From Deltaproteobacteria bacterium (GTDB taxonomy: Bacteria > Desulfobacterota > GWC2-55-46), in assembly GCA_016234405.1 (NCBI GenBank), contig JACRCC010000037.1:1-58718 (forward strand): a stretch of DNA of 58,718 nucleotides, written 5' to 3'. The translations under genes and the position numbers were made by a program. Below the pieces are notes generated by a model that was not told the DNA's origin, did not search any database, and worked only from the letters and a program-made list of their open reading frames with translations. Shown here piece after piece: positions 43,263-51,845 of the stretch. Every line of letters begins with the position of its first letter. The stretch's first letter is position 1.

Positions 43263-46200
43263 ATGAAAATCAAAAAACTCATTGTCCACGGATTCAAATC
43301 CTTCGTAGACAGGACTACCCTTAATTTCCCGGCAGGCACGTCCGGCGTCATCGGCCCTAACGGGTGCGGTAAGAGCAACATCGTTGACGCCATCAGATGG
43401 GTCCTCGGAGAGCAGAACGCCCGGCACCTTCGCGGCAAGCTGATGGAGGACGTGATATTCAACGGGAGCGACGCGAGAAAGCCCCTGGGCATGGCCGAGG
43501 TGGTTCTCACCTTCTCCAACGATCAGGGGCAGGCCCCGGCAAGCTTCGCCAACTTCACCGAAATCGAGGTAGCGCGCCGCCTTTACAGATCGGGCGAGAG
43601 CGAATACTACATCAACAAGGTCCCGAGCAGGCTGCGTGACATCGTAGACCTCTTTGCGGATACGGGCATCGGCACGCGCGCGTATTCCATCATCGAGCAG
43701 GGGCAGGTCGGCTGGCTCATAAACGCAAAACCCGAGGAGAGGCGCGCCATCTTTGAAGAGGCCGCCGGCATAAGCAAGTTCAAACACAAAAAAGAAGCTG
43801 CGCTGCGCAGGCTCGAGGCCGCAAAGGAAAACCTCACAAGGGTCAACGACATCATAAGCGAGGTAAAGCGCCAGCTCAACTCCCTTAACCGTCAGGCCAA
43901 AAAGGCCGAGAGATACAAGGCCTTGAAGGAAGAACTCACTGCCGCGGATCTAAAGCTCGCCGCAATGGAATACCGCCGCCTTGCCGCGGAAATATCCGAG
44001 ACAACCAAAAAACTAAACGCCATAAAAGACAATGAAGCGGCGCTTGGGGCCGAGTTAAGCGCAAAAGACGCGATGACCGAGGATGTCCGCTCAAAGCGCT
44101 CGGCCCTTGAAGCGCAATACCGTTCAATAAAGGATGCCATCTACGAACTCGAAAAAGAAATACAAAACGCCGAGCGCGCCAATGAACTTGCGCGCCTTCG
44201 CATATCCGAGATAAAGAGAACCGAAGAGCGGGTATCACGGGATATCGAGGAACTCGACTGCGCGAGGCAAAACGCGCTCATTGAACAAGAGGCCCTCCAA
44301 AAAGCATTAACTGAAATAGCCGCGCTGATTGCCAGGGATGCCGCGAGGCTCACTGAAGTAAGCGCGCGGCTCGAAGCGCTCACCAACGCGCATAAGGCCA
44401 AAGAAGAAGAGAGAAGAACAAAGGCTGCAGACATACTTAAAAATGCCTCGCGCATCAGTGAGATTCGCCACGCAATACAGGCGCAGATAAAGGACGAAGA
44501 ATACTCCCGCATAAAAGAGACAAAGGCCATAACCGAGCTTGACGCGCTCTCAAGGACCGTCGCGTCGAAGGAAGAGCCTCTATCAAGACTCAAACAAGAA
44601 CTCGCGTCCACCCTTTCGAGAAAAGAGAATATCGAGGCCGAGGTCGCCGGACTGCGCGGAAGTCTTGACGGCCTTGAAAAGACCGTTGCCGGAGGCGAGA
44701 GGGCGTTAAACGCGCTCAAGGACGATTTTTCCAAGTCCCAAGCGCGGCTCACTACGCTTGAGGAAATGGAAAAGAACTTCGAGAGCCTCGCCTCCGGACC
44801 CAAGGCCATGATGCAAAACGCCCCGCCCCCGGACGGTTTCCGCCTTATGGGTCTGCTTGCCGACGCCATAGAAACCAACCGGGGCTTTGAAAAGGCGGTG
44901 GAGGCGGCGTTGGGCGACAAGCTGCAATACATACTCGTCGAGAGCCACAACGAGGGCATGGAGGCGATCGAATACTTAAAACTCACGGGGGCCGGCCGTG
45001 TGAGCTTCGCCCCGGTCAGGGAAACCCGCCAGCTCTCGGCCCCTGTCACGGTGCCCGCGGGCATCGGGTTTGACGGCGCAAAGGAACTTATAACCGAGGT
45101 AAGGGTAAGAGACGAATTCAGAAACGTCGTAAATTCACTTTTGGGCGACGTGCTCGTGGCTGAAGACCTCTCCGGCGCAATCGCCCTTTGGAGGCAATGG
45201 GGCGCAAACGGCGTCTATAAGACCGTTGTCACGCCGGACGGTGACGTAATCGCCGCAAACGGCATAATCACGGGCGGCTGGGGCGCCGGAGAGGGTCTCC
45301 TTCAGAAAAAGACCGAGATAAAAAACATCCGCGCCTCATGCGCGGGCATCGAGGGCCGGACGCTTTCGGCGGAGGCTGAGTTGAATTCATCCCGCCAATC
45401 TTTGGCGGCCGCAAAGTCGCTCCTTGAAGAAAAAAAAGAGCGGCTCCACGCCGCAGAAATAGAAAGCCTCAACATAGATGCCGGCTTAAAGACCCTCACG
45501 GACGAGGCGTTGAGGCTGACGAATCTCAAGACGTCGGCGCAGACTGAGATACGGGATGCAGCGGCCAGGATCGCCGAGTGTCATTCCAAAAAGGCTTCGC
45601 TCTCGGTTGAGCGGGACGCGCTTGAGAAAGAAGTAACGCTGCTTGAAGACGGCATGAACGCCGTCACCAAGGCAATCTCCGTCATTGACAATCAGAAGGA
45701 CGCGCTCTTGGCAACTGTAACCGAAATAAAGGTGGCGTTGGCCTCTTCAGGCATAAGCGAAGGCGCGATAAAAAGGCAGATATCCGAAAAGACCGCGTTT
45801 ATGGAGGAATCTACCGTAAAGACCGCCGTTAAAAAGGCCGAGATGGAAGCCGGCCTCGATGAATCCGCCGCAAAGGCAATCGAGGCCGCGGAAAATAAGA
45901 CCCGCGCCGAGGAACTGCTGCATCAAGTCGAGGCGATAAAGATAGACGAAATCAAGTTGTCGGAGACGCTCGCCCTCATATCAACGGATATGGCCGGAAT
46001 GGAAAACTCCGCGAAGGAACTCAAGGCACGACACTCGGAGATGCAGGAATTGAAGGGCGAGCTTTCCATCGAGCTTAAAGAAAACGAACTCAGCATCGCA
46101 AACCTGAAAGACAGGATTACCGAAAAATACGGCCGCGACATCGCGCAATACAGCGCGGAGGCGGATGGCGCAGGGCAAGAAGTCCGGTTTGCCGAAGGCG

Positions 46201-46868
46201 CGGAACATCACAACGTCGAGCTTGACATTGAAACCGTCGAGTCTCAGACAAGGGAGCTGCGCGAAAAGATTATCGCCCTCGGCGAGGTGAGCCTCTCGGC
46301 TCTCGAAGAGTACAACGACCTCGACAAGAGACATCAGTTCCTCGTTGACCAGCAGACCGACCTTAATAAATCCGTCGAGAGCCTCATGAACGCCATCACG
46401 AGGATAAACAGGACTTCCCGCGAAAAATTCATGATTGCATTCGATGAGATAAACGCCAAGTTCAAGGATACGTTCCCGCGCTTTTTCAGGGGCGGTAAGG
46501 CCGAGGTGAGGCTCGCCGAGGAAGTTGACGTGCTCGATGCGGGCATAGAAATTGTCGCGCAGCCTCCGGGCAAAAAACTCCAGAACATAACGCTTCTGTC
46601 GGGCGGAGAAAAGGCCTTGACCGCAACCGCCCTCATATTCGCCATCTTCCTCACGAAACCGTCCCCGTTTTGCATCCTCGACGAGGTGGACGCCCCGCTT
46701 GACGACGCCAACATAGACAGGTTCAACATGTTCGTGAAAGACATGTCGCAGCTCAGCCAATTCATCCTCATAACCCACAACAAAAAGACGATGGAGATGA
46801 CCGACTCGCTCTACGGCGTTACGATGGAAGAGCCGGGCGTCTCGAAGATGCTGAGCGTAAGTTTTTAA
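43263..46868 (+). CDS. smc: Chromosome segregation ATPase SMC
   Basis: Ring-forming condensin ATPase. Walker A is GPNGCGKSN in the N-terminal head, the signature motif LLSGGEKALTATAL and Walker B FCILDEVDAPLDDAN are in the C-terminal head. About 900 residues of heptad coiled coil are interrupted by a hinge near residues 520-640 (GFRLMGLLADAIETNRGFEK to GGWGAGEGLLQKK). The N-terminus MKIKKLIVHGFKSFVDRT fixes the start. 1201 residues. ScpA and ScpB are not in the window. Confidence 0.97.
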   Translation: MKIKKLIVHGFKSFVDRTTLNFPAGTSGVIGPNGCGKSNIVDAIRWVLGEQNARHLRGKLMEDVIFNGSDARKPLGMAEVVLTFSNDQGQAPASFANFTEIEVARRLYRSGESEYYINKVPSRLRDIVDLFADTGIGTRAYSIIEQGQVGWLINAKPEERRAIFEEAAGISKFKHKKEAALRRLEAAKENLTRVNDIISEVKRQLNSLNRQAKKAERYKALKEELTAADLKLAAMEYRRLAAEISETTKKLNAIKDNEAALGAELSAKDAMTEDVRSKRSALEAQYRSIKDAIYELEKEIQNAERANELARLRISEIKRTEERVSRDIEELDCARQNALIEQEALQKALTEIAALIARDAARLTEVSARLEALTNAHKAKEEERRTKAADILKNASRISEIRHAIQAQIKDEEYSRIKETKAITELDALSRTVASKEEPLSRLKQELASTLSRKENIEAEVAGLRGSLDGLEKTVAGGERALNALKDDFSKSQARLTTLEEMEKNFESLASGPKAMMQNAPPPDGFRLMGLLADAIETNRGFEKAVEAALGDKLQYILVESHNEGMEAIEYLKLTGAGRVSFAPVRETRQLSAPVTVPAGIGFDGAKELITEVRVRDEFRNVVNSLLGDVLVAEDLSGAIALWRQWGANGVYKTVVTPDGDVIAANGIITGGWGAGEGLLQKKTEIKNIRASCAGIEGRTLSAEAELNSSRQSLAAAKSLLEEKKERLHAAEIESLNIDAGLKTLTDEALRLTNLKTSAQTEIRDAAARIAECHSKKASLSVERDALEKEVTLLEDGMNAVTKAISVIDNQKDALLATVTEIKVALASSGISEGAIKRQISEKTAFMEESTVKTAVKKAEMEAGLDESAAKAIEAAENKTRAEELLHQVEAIKIDEIKLSETLALISTDMAGMENSAKELKARHSEMQELKGELSIELKENELSIANLKDRITEKYGRDIAQYSAEADGAGQEVRFAEGAEHHNVELDIETVESQTRELREKIIALGEVSLSALEEYNDLDKRHQFLVDQQTDLNKSVESLMNAITRINRTSREKFMIAFDEINAKFKDTFPRFFRGGKAEVRLAEEVDVLDAGIEIVAQPPGKKLQNITLLSGGEKALTATALIFAIFLTKPSPFCILDEVDAPLDDANIDRFNMFVKDMSQLSQFILITHNKKTMEMTDSLYGVTMEEPGVSKMLSVSF

Positions 46869-46937
46869 CCCTTCAAACCTAAGCCGCCGATGTGGTAATA
46901 TTAACCGGGCGGCTGTCGTTTTGTCTTGTATCCGCCC

Positions 46938-47306
46938 ATGGCAAATATGCCCTTTACCTCGATATTAAAAAACCTTGCCGAAAGGTCCGGCGCAACCGGC
47001 GCGGTGATGCTCGACTGGGAGGGCGAGATAGTGGCCTCCTACGCGGGCGTGGAGAGGTTGGAGCTTGACCTCATCGGCGCGCATCACGGGATAATCCTCG
47101 ACATCATAAAAGACGCGGTCAACAAAGAAAAAGACTCCGGCGGCGTAAAGACGGTCTTCATCACGACGGATGCAAACCGGCTGGCCATAACGTCTCTCAA
47201 GGAAGGCTATTACATCGTCCTTACGATACCCAAGACCGGCCTCGGCGTCCGCGCCGTATATGAATCCAATAAGGCGGTGGCGCGGATAGAAGAGGAGATG
47301 GGGTAA
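46938..47306 (+). CDS. Roadblock/LC7-domain protein
   Basis: A 122-residue single-domain protein of the MglB/roadblock fold: ILKNLAERSGATGAVMLDWEGEIVASYAG, with GYYIVLTIPKTGLGVRAVYE (GYYIVLTIPKTGLG) as central strand and helix. Such proteins regulate small Ras-like GTPases or act as scaffolds for polarity and gliding. I chose the ATG at 46938 (MANMPFTS); an in-frame TTG at 46926 is possible. No MglA-like GTPase is in the window. It follows smc by 70 nt on the same strand. Confidence 0.82.
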   Translation: MANMPFTSILKNLAERSGATGAVMLDWEGEIVASYAGVERLELDLIGAHHGIILDIIKDAVNKEKDSGGVKTVFITTDANRLAITSLKEGYYIVLTIPKTGLGVRAVYESNKAVARIEEEMG

Positions 47307-47348
47307 AAAACGCCCGGCGCCTTTCGCCATAACCGTTGTATTCGTTCT

Positions 47349-47433
47349 CGTTACCAAGCAGAGCTTGGTAACGCAATTATCGGGAAGCTATGGCTTCCCG
47401 CGCAAATCCGTTCCCAAACTCAGCTTGGGAACG
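47349..47433. repeat. Cluster of GTTACCAAGC/GTTCCCAA-type palindromes
   Basis: Three hairpins in a row: CGTTACCAAGC/GCTTGGTAACG (47349-47373), CGGGAAGC/GCTTCCCG (47381-47400) and CGTTCCCAA/TTGGGAACG (47409-47433). The middle one lies in a 34-bp block (47371-47404) repeated exactly at 48321-48354. Confidence 0.85.
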
Positions 47434-47541
47434 AGGAAAAATCAATGTAAGCTCTTTTACTGGAGGAGTCATGGTCAAAGTCGCCGGTTCAATAACGAAG
47501 TGCAACACTTGAGAGGGGAGAAGGAGAATCCGTTTTTTTCT

Positions 47542-47836
47542 CTATGGATGCGGAGTTATTGCAATAACCGTTATCTGTTTTTGACCGGAACCGTAGTACC
47601 AAAAGATTCGGTATGCCGCTGATGTGGATTGTTCAGCATAAGCTTCAAAAACCTTTTCCCCCTTTCGGGCCTTTAAGAGTTGTAAACTCGTGAGTTTGCA
47701 AACTTGGGTGTCTTGGATTTGTAGAAAGATAGCTGAGGGTTTTCTTGACCGCTTTATATCTTTTAGAAAGTCCTTTGTCGGCCTTAATCCTGTTTAACTG
47801 CTCTTTGGCTTCATCAGTGAGATAGATATCAAACAA
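47542..47836 (-). pseudogene. RelE/ParE-family toxin, frameshifted
   Basis: From ATG 47836 the frame reads MFDIYLTDEAKEQLNRIKAD and ends early at residue 63 (KGGKGF stop, 47645). Shifting one base at a G5 run (CCCCC at 47658-47662 on the plus strand) gives VFEAYAEQSTSAAYRIFWYY and GSGQKQITVIAITPHP, the expected C-terminus, stopping at 47544-47542. Removing one G restores KGEKVFEAY. The lost half carries the core beta-sheet, so the toxin is probably inactive. The antitoxin gene just upstream is intact. Confidence 0.85.
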
Positions 47837-47847
47837 TGAAGATTCTC

Positions 47848-48096
47848 CTACAGTTTGTCAATGTTGAACTTTGATACCTTGCCTTTGGCGGCATCTTTAA
47901 GCCCTCTGCGGACGCTCTCAAGGGCTTCATTGTTTTTATAAAGCCAGATCTCTGAGGCGGGGATAATATCTATCAATGCCTTTAGCCGGATGAAATCCTC
48001 AATCTCAATAACCGCAGCCACCTTATGACCCTTAGTATCGGTTATATATTGCTTAACTTTGATTCGGTTTTCCTTACGTTTCATCGCCGTGGCCAT
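47848..48096 (-). CDS. Phd/YefM-like antitoxin
   Basis: An 82-residue protein beginning ATAMKRKENRIKVKQYITDT with GHKVAAVIEIEDFIRLKALI, which resembles the N-terminal DNA-binding domain of Phd/YefM-type antitoxins, and a charged C-terminus for toxin neutralisation (GLKDAAKGKVSKFNIDKL). It ends 11 nt before the RelE-type toxin frame, in the usual antitoxin-first order. AAGGGAGGGAAGG is a strong ribosome site. With the toxin broken, its retention would rest on DNA binding or recent decay of the toxin. Confidence 0.78.
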   Translation of the reverse strand: MATAMKRKENRIKVKQYITDTKGHKVAAVIEIEDFIRLKALIDIIPASEIWLYKNNEALESVRRGLKDAAKGKVSKFNIDKL

Positions 48097-48121
48097 ACCT
48101 TCCCTCCCTTTTGTTCTTTAT

Positions 48122-48147
48122 CGTTCCCACGCTCCTGCGTGGGAACG
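48122..48147. repeat. GTTCCCACGC palindrome
   Basis: CGTTCCCACGC (48122-48132) / GCGTGGGAACG (48137-48147), an 11-bp perfect stem, upstream of the antitoxin gene. Confidence 0.85.
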
Positions 48148-48222
48148 CCATTATATCAAGTTGCCGCATTTTGTAAAATTTTTTTTGGGAAAAATAAACT
48201 GAATAAATTCATAGCACATCCT

Positions 48223-48356
48223 CGTTACCAAGCTCTTCCGAGCGGAGTGAAGCCCTTAGCCCTGAGCGGCGCTGCAAGCATAATGTCAGCGCACAAGCGG
48301 CGAACGGGGAAGAATCTTTAACGCAATTATCGGGAAGCTATGGCTTCCCGCGCATA
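48223..48356. repeat. Second copy of the composite palindrome, split by ~85 bp
   Basis: CGTTACCAAGC (48223-48233) is followed by unrelated sequence and then by the 34-bp block at 48321-48354 that is identical to 47371-47404. The inverted half of the first hairpin is missing. The 340-bp gap 48097-48436 holds only this and other repeats. Confidence 0.82.
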
Positions 48357-48361
48357 ATCCC

Positions 48362-48434
48362 CCCTAACGGCCGTGACCGTTGACCGTAAAGGGATCGTTT
48401 TTTACACGGTCACGGTTCACGGTCACGGCCGCTA
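48362..48434. repeat. Hairpin of CCGTGACCGT-type units
   Basis: CGGCCGTGACCGT on the left and ACGGTCACGGCCG on the right, with further ACGGT units between, form a long imperfect stem 3' of pdhB. It is a sequence variant of the 17218 hairpin. Confidence 0.75.
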
Positions 48435-48436
48435 AA

Positions 48437-49399
48437 TCAAAACTCCATCACTGTCTCGAACGCTTTTTTTATGCGTTCGATTGACGGCTTGTAATCGTCC
48501 TCGAGCCTTGCCATAGGCACTACCGCCTCAGGCCCGGCCACGCGCATTATCGGGGCGCTTAAATATCCAAAACACTCCTCGGCAACGAAGGCCGAAATCT
48601 CCGCTCCCAAGCCGCCCATGCGGGTTGCCTCATGCACAATCACGAGTCTGCCGGTTTTTTTGACGGAATTCATTATGGTCTCTTCGTCATAAGGTTTTAA
48701 CGTGAGGAGATCTATTATCTCGCAGTCAAACCCTACGGCGGCCTCGGCCACCGTCTCGACCATCGCGCCCCACGCGACTACCGTGATGTCTTTGCCTTCT
48801 TGGCGCACCTCGGCATGGCCGAGCGGGAGCGTGTATTCGGCATCCGGGACTTCCGTCTTGATTGCTCGATAGAGCCTCGAGGGTTCAAGAAAGATAACCG
48901 GGTCGGGGTCCCGAATGGCGGATTTTAAAAGCCCCTTTGCGTTATACGGGGATGACGGCGCAACGACCTTTATTCCGGGCATGTGGCAGAAAAACGCCTC
49001 CGACGATTCCGAGTGCAGCTCCGGCGCTTTTATGCCGATGCCGTACGGAGTCCTTATCACGATAGGGCATGTAAATCTTCCCCTGGTCCGCGAGCGTATC
49101 CTCGCGGCGTGCGAAAAGACCTGCTCAAAGGCCGCGTATATGAAGCCCATGAATTGTATCTCCGCGACCGGTTTAAGGCCGTAAGCGGCCATGCCTATCG
49201 CCGCGCCGACTATGCCAAGCTCCGCAAGCGGGGTGTCCATCACCCTATCGGAGCCGAATTTGTCAAATAGTCCCTCGGTTATCCGAAAAACCCCTCCGTC
49301 AGCGCCAACGTCTTCGCCGAGTATGACAACGCCCTTGTCGCGGGCCATCTCCTCGGACAGGGCGGCGTTTATCGCCTGCACCATGTTTTTCTTTCCCAC
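48437..49399 (-). CDS. pdhB: Pyruvate dehydrogenase E1 component, beta subunit
   Basis: Second half of the TPP-dependent E1 heterotetramer that oxidatively decarboxylates a 2-oxo acid. VQAINAALSEEMARDKGVVILGEDVGADGG opens the transketolase-like domain (key stretch 'VILGEDVGADGG'). RVMDTPLAELGIVGAAIGMA follows, and the C-terminal domain begins near TVVAWGAMVETVAEA. 320 residues. It starts 20 nt after pdhA and is co-transcribed. E2 and E3 are not in the window. Substrate could be pyruvate or another 2-oxo acid or acetoin; the sequence alone does not decide. Confidence 0.92.
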   Translation of the reverse strand: MGKKNMVQAINAALSEEMARDKGVVILGEDVGADGGVFRITEGLFDKFGSDRVMDTPLAELGIVGAAIGMAAYGLKPVAEIQFMGFIYAAFEQVFSHAARIRSRTRGRFTCPIVIRTPYGIGIKAPELHSESSEAFFCHMPGIKVVAPSSPYNAKGLLKSAIRDPDPVIFLEPSRLYRAIKTEVPDAEYTLPLGHAEVRQEGKDITVVAWGAMVETVAEAAVGFDCEIIDLLTLKPYDEETIMNSVKKTGRLVIVHEATRMGGLGAEISAFVAEECFGYLSAPIMRVAGPEAVVPMARLEDDYKPSIERIKKAFETVMEF

Positions 49400-49418
49400 T
49401 CGAACTCCTCTAAATCTT

Positions 49419-50495
49419 TCAGCTTTGTTTACTTTCCCATCCGTGCTCCTTCAACTCATTAACCTGTCTTGGGGAGAGGTCTTTGGATGTATGTCTCACC
49501 ATATCGGAGGGCACGGGCTTGGGGAACGCCTCGGCCTCGCCAACCGCCTTGTGGACCGCGGCCTCGCATCTATTGGCGACGCCGTCTTCATAGTCTTTCG
49601 TAAGGATGCCCTTTTTTTCCATGAAGGATTTGAGTCTAATGAGCGGCTCTTTTTTCTTCCACTCCTCGACCTCTTCCTTTGCCCTGTAGCGCGACGCGTC
49701 GTCGGACGTAGTATGGTCGTCGAGCCTGTATGTGAAACATTCGATGAGGGTGGCCCCATTGCCGTTTTTCGCCTTGGTAACCGCGTCGAGCGTCGCCTTG
49801 TAAACGGCTATAACGTCGTTGCCGTCCACCTGTATGCCCTCAAAGCCGTACGCGGCCGCCCTCTGCGCGATGGTTTTGCCTGCGCTCTGGCGCGAGCGCG
49901 GCACCGATATAGCCCACTGGTTGTTCTGGCAAAGAAAGACCACCGGCGCATTGAAGACCCCCGCGAAGTTCATCCCCTCGTGAAAATCACCGCGTGAAGA
50001 CCCGCCGTCGCCGAAATAAACGCCTACGGCCTTTTTATCGCCCTTGTATTTCATGGCCATGCCCACGCCCGCCCCCTGCGTTATCTGCGAACCGACTGGC
50101 ACGCACATCGGAAATATATTCAGATTTTCAGGGCACTTCATCCCGCGCTCGTCTCCCATCCAGTAGCGATACAACATCCATAAGGGATACCCCTTTGCGA
50201 TAAAAACTCCGGACTCCCTGAATGACGGTATGAGCCAGTCCGCGTCATCAAAAGCAAGGGCGCTGCCAATTTGCGAGGCCTCCTGACCGAGGATGGACGC
50301 ATACGTGCCAATGCGTCCCTCCCTCTGGAGCGCAAGGGCCGTGCGGTTGAACGCGCGGGCGAGAATCATGGCCTCGTATATCTTTTTGTAATCCGCGTCA
50401 TTGAGGGGAGGAAGAAGGGCTGAGTCCGCCACTCCGTTTTCGGCGATTATCCGGAGGAATTTTACGTCAAAGCTCTCGATGGTCTTGAGGGGCAT
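49419..50495 (-). CDS. pdhA: Pyruvate dehydrogenase E1 component, alpha subunit
   Basis: TPP-binding half of E1. The TPP motif reads [18 protein letters not shown] ending near [15 protein letters not shown], with the phosphorylation-loop-like [18 protein letters not shown] chose the ATG at 50495 ([15 protein letters not shown]), since the family starts here; the frame is open to 50546 through the promoter. 358 residues. No SD is visible and the predicted transcription start is one base upstream of the ATG, so the mRNA is probably leaderless. First gene of pdhAB. Confidence 0.93.
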   Translation of the reverse strand: MPLKTIESFDVKFLRIIAENGVADSALLPPLNDADYKKIYEAMILARAFNRTALALQREGRIGTYASILGQEASQIGSALAFDDADWLIPSFRESGVFIAKGYPLWMLYRYWMGDERGMKCPENLNIFPMCVPVGSQITQGAGVGMAMKYKGDKKAVGVYFGDGGSSRGDFHEGMNFAGVFNAPVVFLCQNNQWAISVPRSRQSAGKTIAQRAAAYGFEGIQVDGNDVIAVYKATLDAVTKAKNGNGATLIECFTYRLDDHTTSDDASRYRAKEEVEEWKKKEPLIRLKSFMEKKGILTKDYEDGVANRCEAAVHKAVGEAEAFPKPVPSDMVRHTSKDLSPRQVNELKEHGWESKQS

Positions 50496-50502
50496 AAATT
50501 TG

Positions 50503-50531
50503 AGTTTACACGCAAAGACCCGCGCCGTCAA
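50503..50531 (-). promoter_or_regulatory. pdhA promoter (leaderless)
   Basis: Minus strand TTGACG (50531-50526), 17-nt spacer, TAAACT (50508-50503). Predicted start about 50496, next to the ATG at 50495. Confidence 0.65.
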
Positions 50532-50570
50532 GTTCAGCCGAGACATGACGCCTCGCCTATCAGGACTTTG

Positions 50571-50599
50571 TTGACAAGCCCCGACCGTTATTATATTCT
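50571..50599 (+). promoter_or_regulatory. hisIE promoter
   Basis: TTGACA (50571-50576), then TATATT (50592-50597, spacer 15) or TATTCT (50594-50599, spacer 17). Predicted start near 50604-50606, about 4-6 nt before the ATG at 50610. It is divergent from the pdhA promoter. Confidence 0.6.
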
Positions 50600-50609
50600 C
50601 GACTGTAGC

Positions 50610-51272
50610 ATGGACATATCAAAGATAAAATTCGGCGTTGACGGCCTTATTCCCGCGATAGCGCAGGACGCTGAAACGCTTGAAGTTCTAATGCTCGCGT
50701 ACATGAACGCGGAGGCGCTTACAAAAACCCTTTCAACCGGCAAGGCGCACTTTTTCAGCCGGTCTCGCAAAAAACTATGGTTAAAGGGCGAGACCTCCGG
50801 GAATTTCCTCGACGTGAAATCCGTCTATTACGACTGCGACGCCGACGCCTTGCTTCTTTTGACCGCCCCATACGGCCCGGCCTGCCACACGGGAGAGAAG
50901 AGTTGTTTTTACTCCCTCTTATCAGGCGAGAAAAAAACGGGAAGCCCGGGGCCTTTGATACTCAGGGAATTATCAGGCGTCATAGAATCGAGAAAAACCG
51001 CCTCAAGCGAAAGGTCTTATGTCGCGTCGCTTTTTTCCAAAGGTCTGCCCAAAATCCTCGATAAGATTCAGGAAGAGTCGGGCGAGCTTATCGAGGCCGG
51101 ACGGGAAAAGACCGGCAAGGACGTAATCCACGAGACCGTTGACCTCTGGTTTCACACCATGGTGCTTTTGTCGCAGCGCGGCATAAAAATCGTCGAGGTG
51201 TGGAAGGAATTTGGGAGAAGGTTCGGCGCGTCGGGGATTGACGAAAAAAATCTTAGAGGCAAGGACGGCTAA
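50610..51272 (+). CDS. hisIE: Bifunctional phosphoribosyl-AMP cyclohydrolase/phosphoribosyl-ATP pyrophosphatase
   Basis: Catalyses steps 2 and 3 of histidine biosynthesis. The HisI half (about 1-115) shows [46 protein letters not shown] and the metal-binding [12 protein letters not shown]. The HisE half (about 125-220) shows [20 protein letters not shown] and [21 protein letters not shown]. The start at 50610 ([13 protein letters not shown]) is fixed by family alignment; the frame opens at a TTG in the -35. No other his gene is nearby. Confidence 0.95.
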   Translation: MDISKIKFGVDGLIPAIAQDAETLEVLMLAYMNAEALTKTLSTGKAHFFSRSRKKLWLKGETSGNFLDVKSVYYDCDADALLLLTAPYGPACHTGEKSCFYSLLSGEKKTGSPGPLILRELSGVIESRKTASSERSYVASLFSKGLPKILDKIQEESGELIEAGREKTGKDVIHETVDLWFHTMVLLSQRGIKIVEVWKEFGRRFGASGIDEKNLRGKDG

Positions 51273-51292
51273 ACCGAGGCCGTAAAACCCTC

Positions 51293-51341
51293 GCGGAGTT
51301 TACACTGAAGCACATTCGCAACGCTTCAGTGTAAACTCCGC
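51293..51341. other. Perfect 19-bp hairpin after hisIE
   Basis: GCGGAGTTTACACTGAAGC (51293-51311) pairs perfectly with GCTTCAGTGTAAACTCCGC (51323-51341). No T run follows, so it is not a classical terminator. CACATT in the loop region (51311-51316) is complementary to AATGTG (51343-51348) just before the HIT gene's ribosome site, which would allow an alternative fold. Confidence 0.75.
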
Positions 51342-51366
51342 CAATGTGCCCAAAAGGGAGGCTCAA

Positions 51367-51702
51367 ATGGAATGTATCTTCTGCTCCATCGCGTCGAAGA
51401 AGATGAAGTCCACGGTCGTGCATGAGACCGAGCGCTTCATAGTCATCAGCGACATAAGCCCTCAGGCCCCCAATCACCTGCTCGTGCTGCCCAAGGAGCA
51501 CTTCGAGACCGTCCTCGAGTGCAAGGACAGGGACCTCTTGGGGGAGATGCTTGAGGTCGCCGCCGCTGCCGCCAAAAAAATAGGCGTGGCGGAGCGCGGT
51601 TTCCGGATTATCATAAACACTAACGACGAGGGCGGGCAGACCGTATTCCATTTGCATCTGCACCTGCTGGCCGGCAGACCCCTGCACGGCAAGATGGGTT
51701 AG
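51367..51702 (+). CDS. HIT-family nucleotide hydrolase/transferase
   Basis: HINT-type purine nucleoside phosphoramidase-like protein. The zinc-site N-terminus MECIFCSIASKK and the histidine triad HLHLHLLAGRP are both present, with NHLLVLPKEHFETV between them. I chose the ATG at 51367 because AAAGGGAGGC precedes it and the family starts MxxCIFC. 111 residues. Substrate in vivo is not known. Its stop is 6 nt before a palindromic element. Confidence 0.94.
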   Translation: MECIFCSIASKKMKSTVVHETERFIVISDISPQAPNHLLVLPKEHFETVLECKDRDLLGEMLEVAAAAAKKIGVAERGFRIIINTNDEGGQTVFHLHLHLLAGRPLHGKMG

Positions 51703-51708
51703 CAGCTT

Positions 51709-51780
51709 GCCCAGCGCCGCTTTTCATCACGAAGATGCGTCTGTAGTTGACAAGTTTCGCGCAGAAAAGTGGCGCTGGGC
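51709..51780. repeat. Palindromic element, intergenic copy
   Basis: GCCCAGCGCCGCTTTTC (51709-51725) and GAAAAGTGGCGCTGGGC (51764-51780) pair at 16 of 17 positions around a 38-bp centre. It is related in arms and centre to the elements in uvrC (26470) and larC (21840). Its right end abuts the -35 of the next gene. Confidence 0.92.
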
Positions 51781-51810
51781 TTGACTTCGACGCCGTGTTG
51801 TCCCTATACT
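51781..51810 (+). promoter_or_regulatory. Promoter of the zinc-ribbon gene
   Basis: TTGACT (51781-51786), 18-nt spacer, TATACT (51805-51810). GGAGGT (51834-51839) is the ribosome site, so this gene has a normal leader. Confidence 0.82.
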
Positions 51811-51845
51811 ATAACCAACGACAAGTCTCACGCGGAGGTAACAAC

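Noticed and set aside
44141-45064. 307-codon Ser-rich open frame opposite smc
   Set aside because: Its Ser/Leu-rich composition is the mirror of the coiled-coil codons of smc; no independent evidence.
47365-47622. 85-codon open frame over the palindrome cluster
   Set aside because: It is composed mostly of hairpin repeats and runs antisense into the toxin's second half; no motif or ribosome site supports it.
47344-48434. CRISPR-like array suggested by repeated palindromes
   Set aside because: Repeats are few, of different kinds and irregularly spaced, and no cas gene is in the window.
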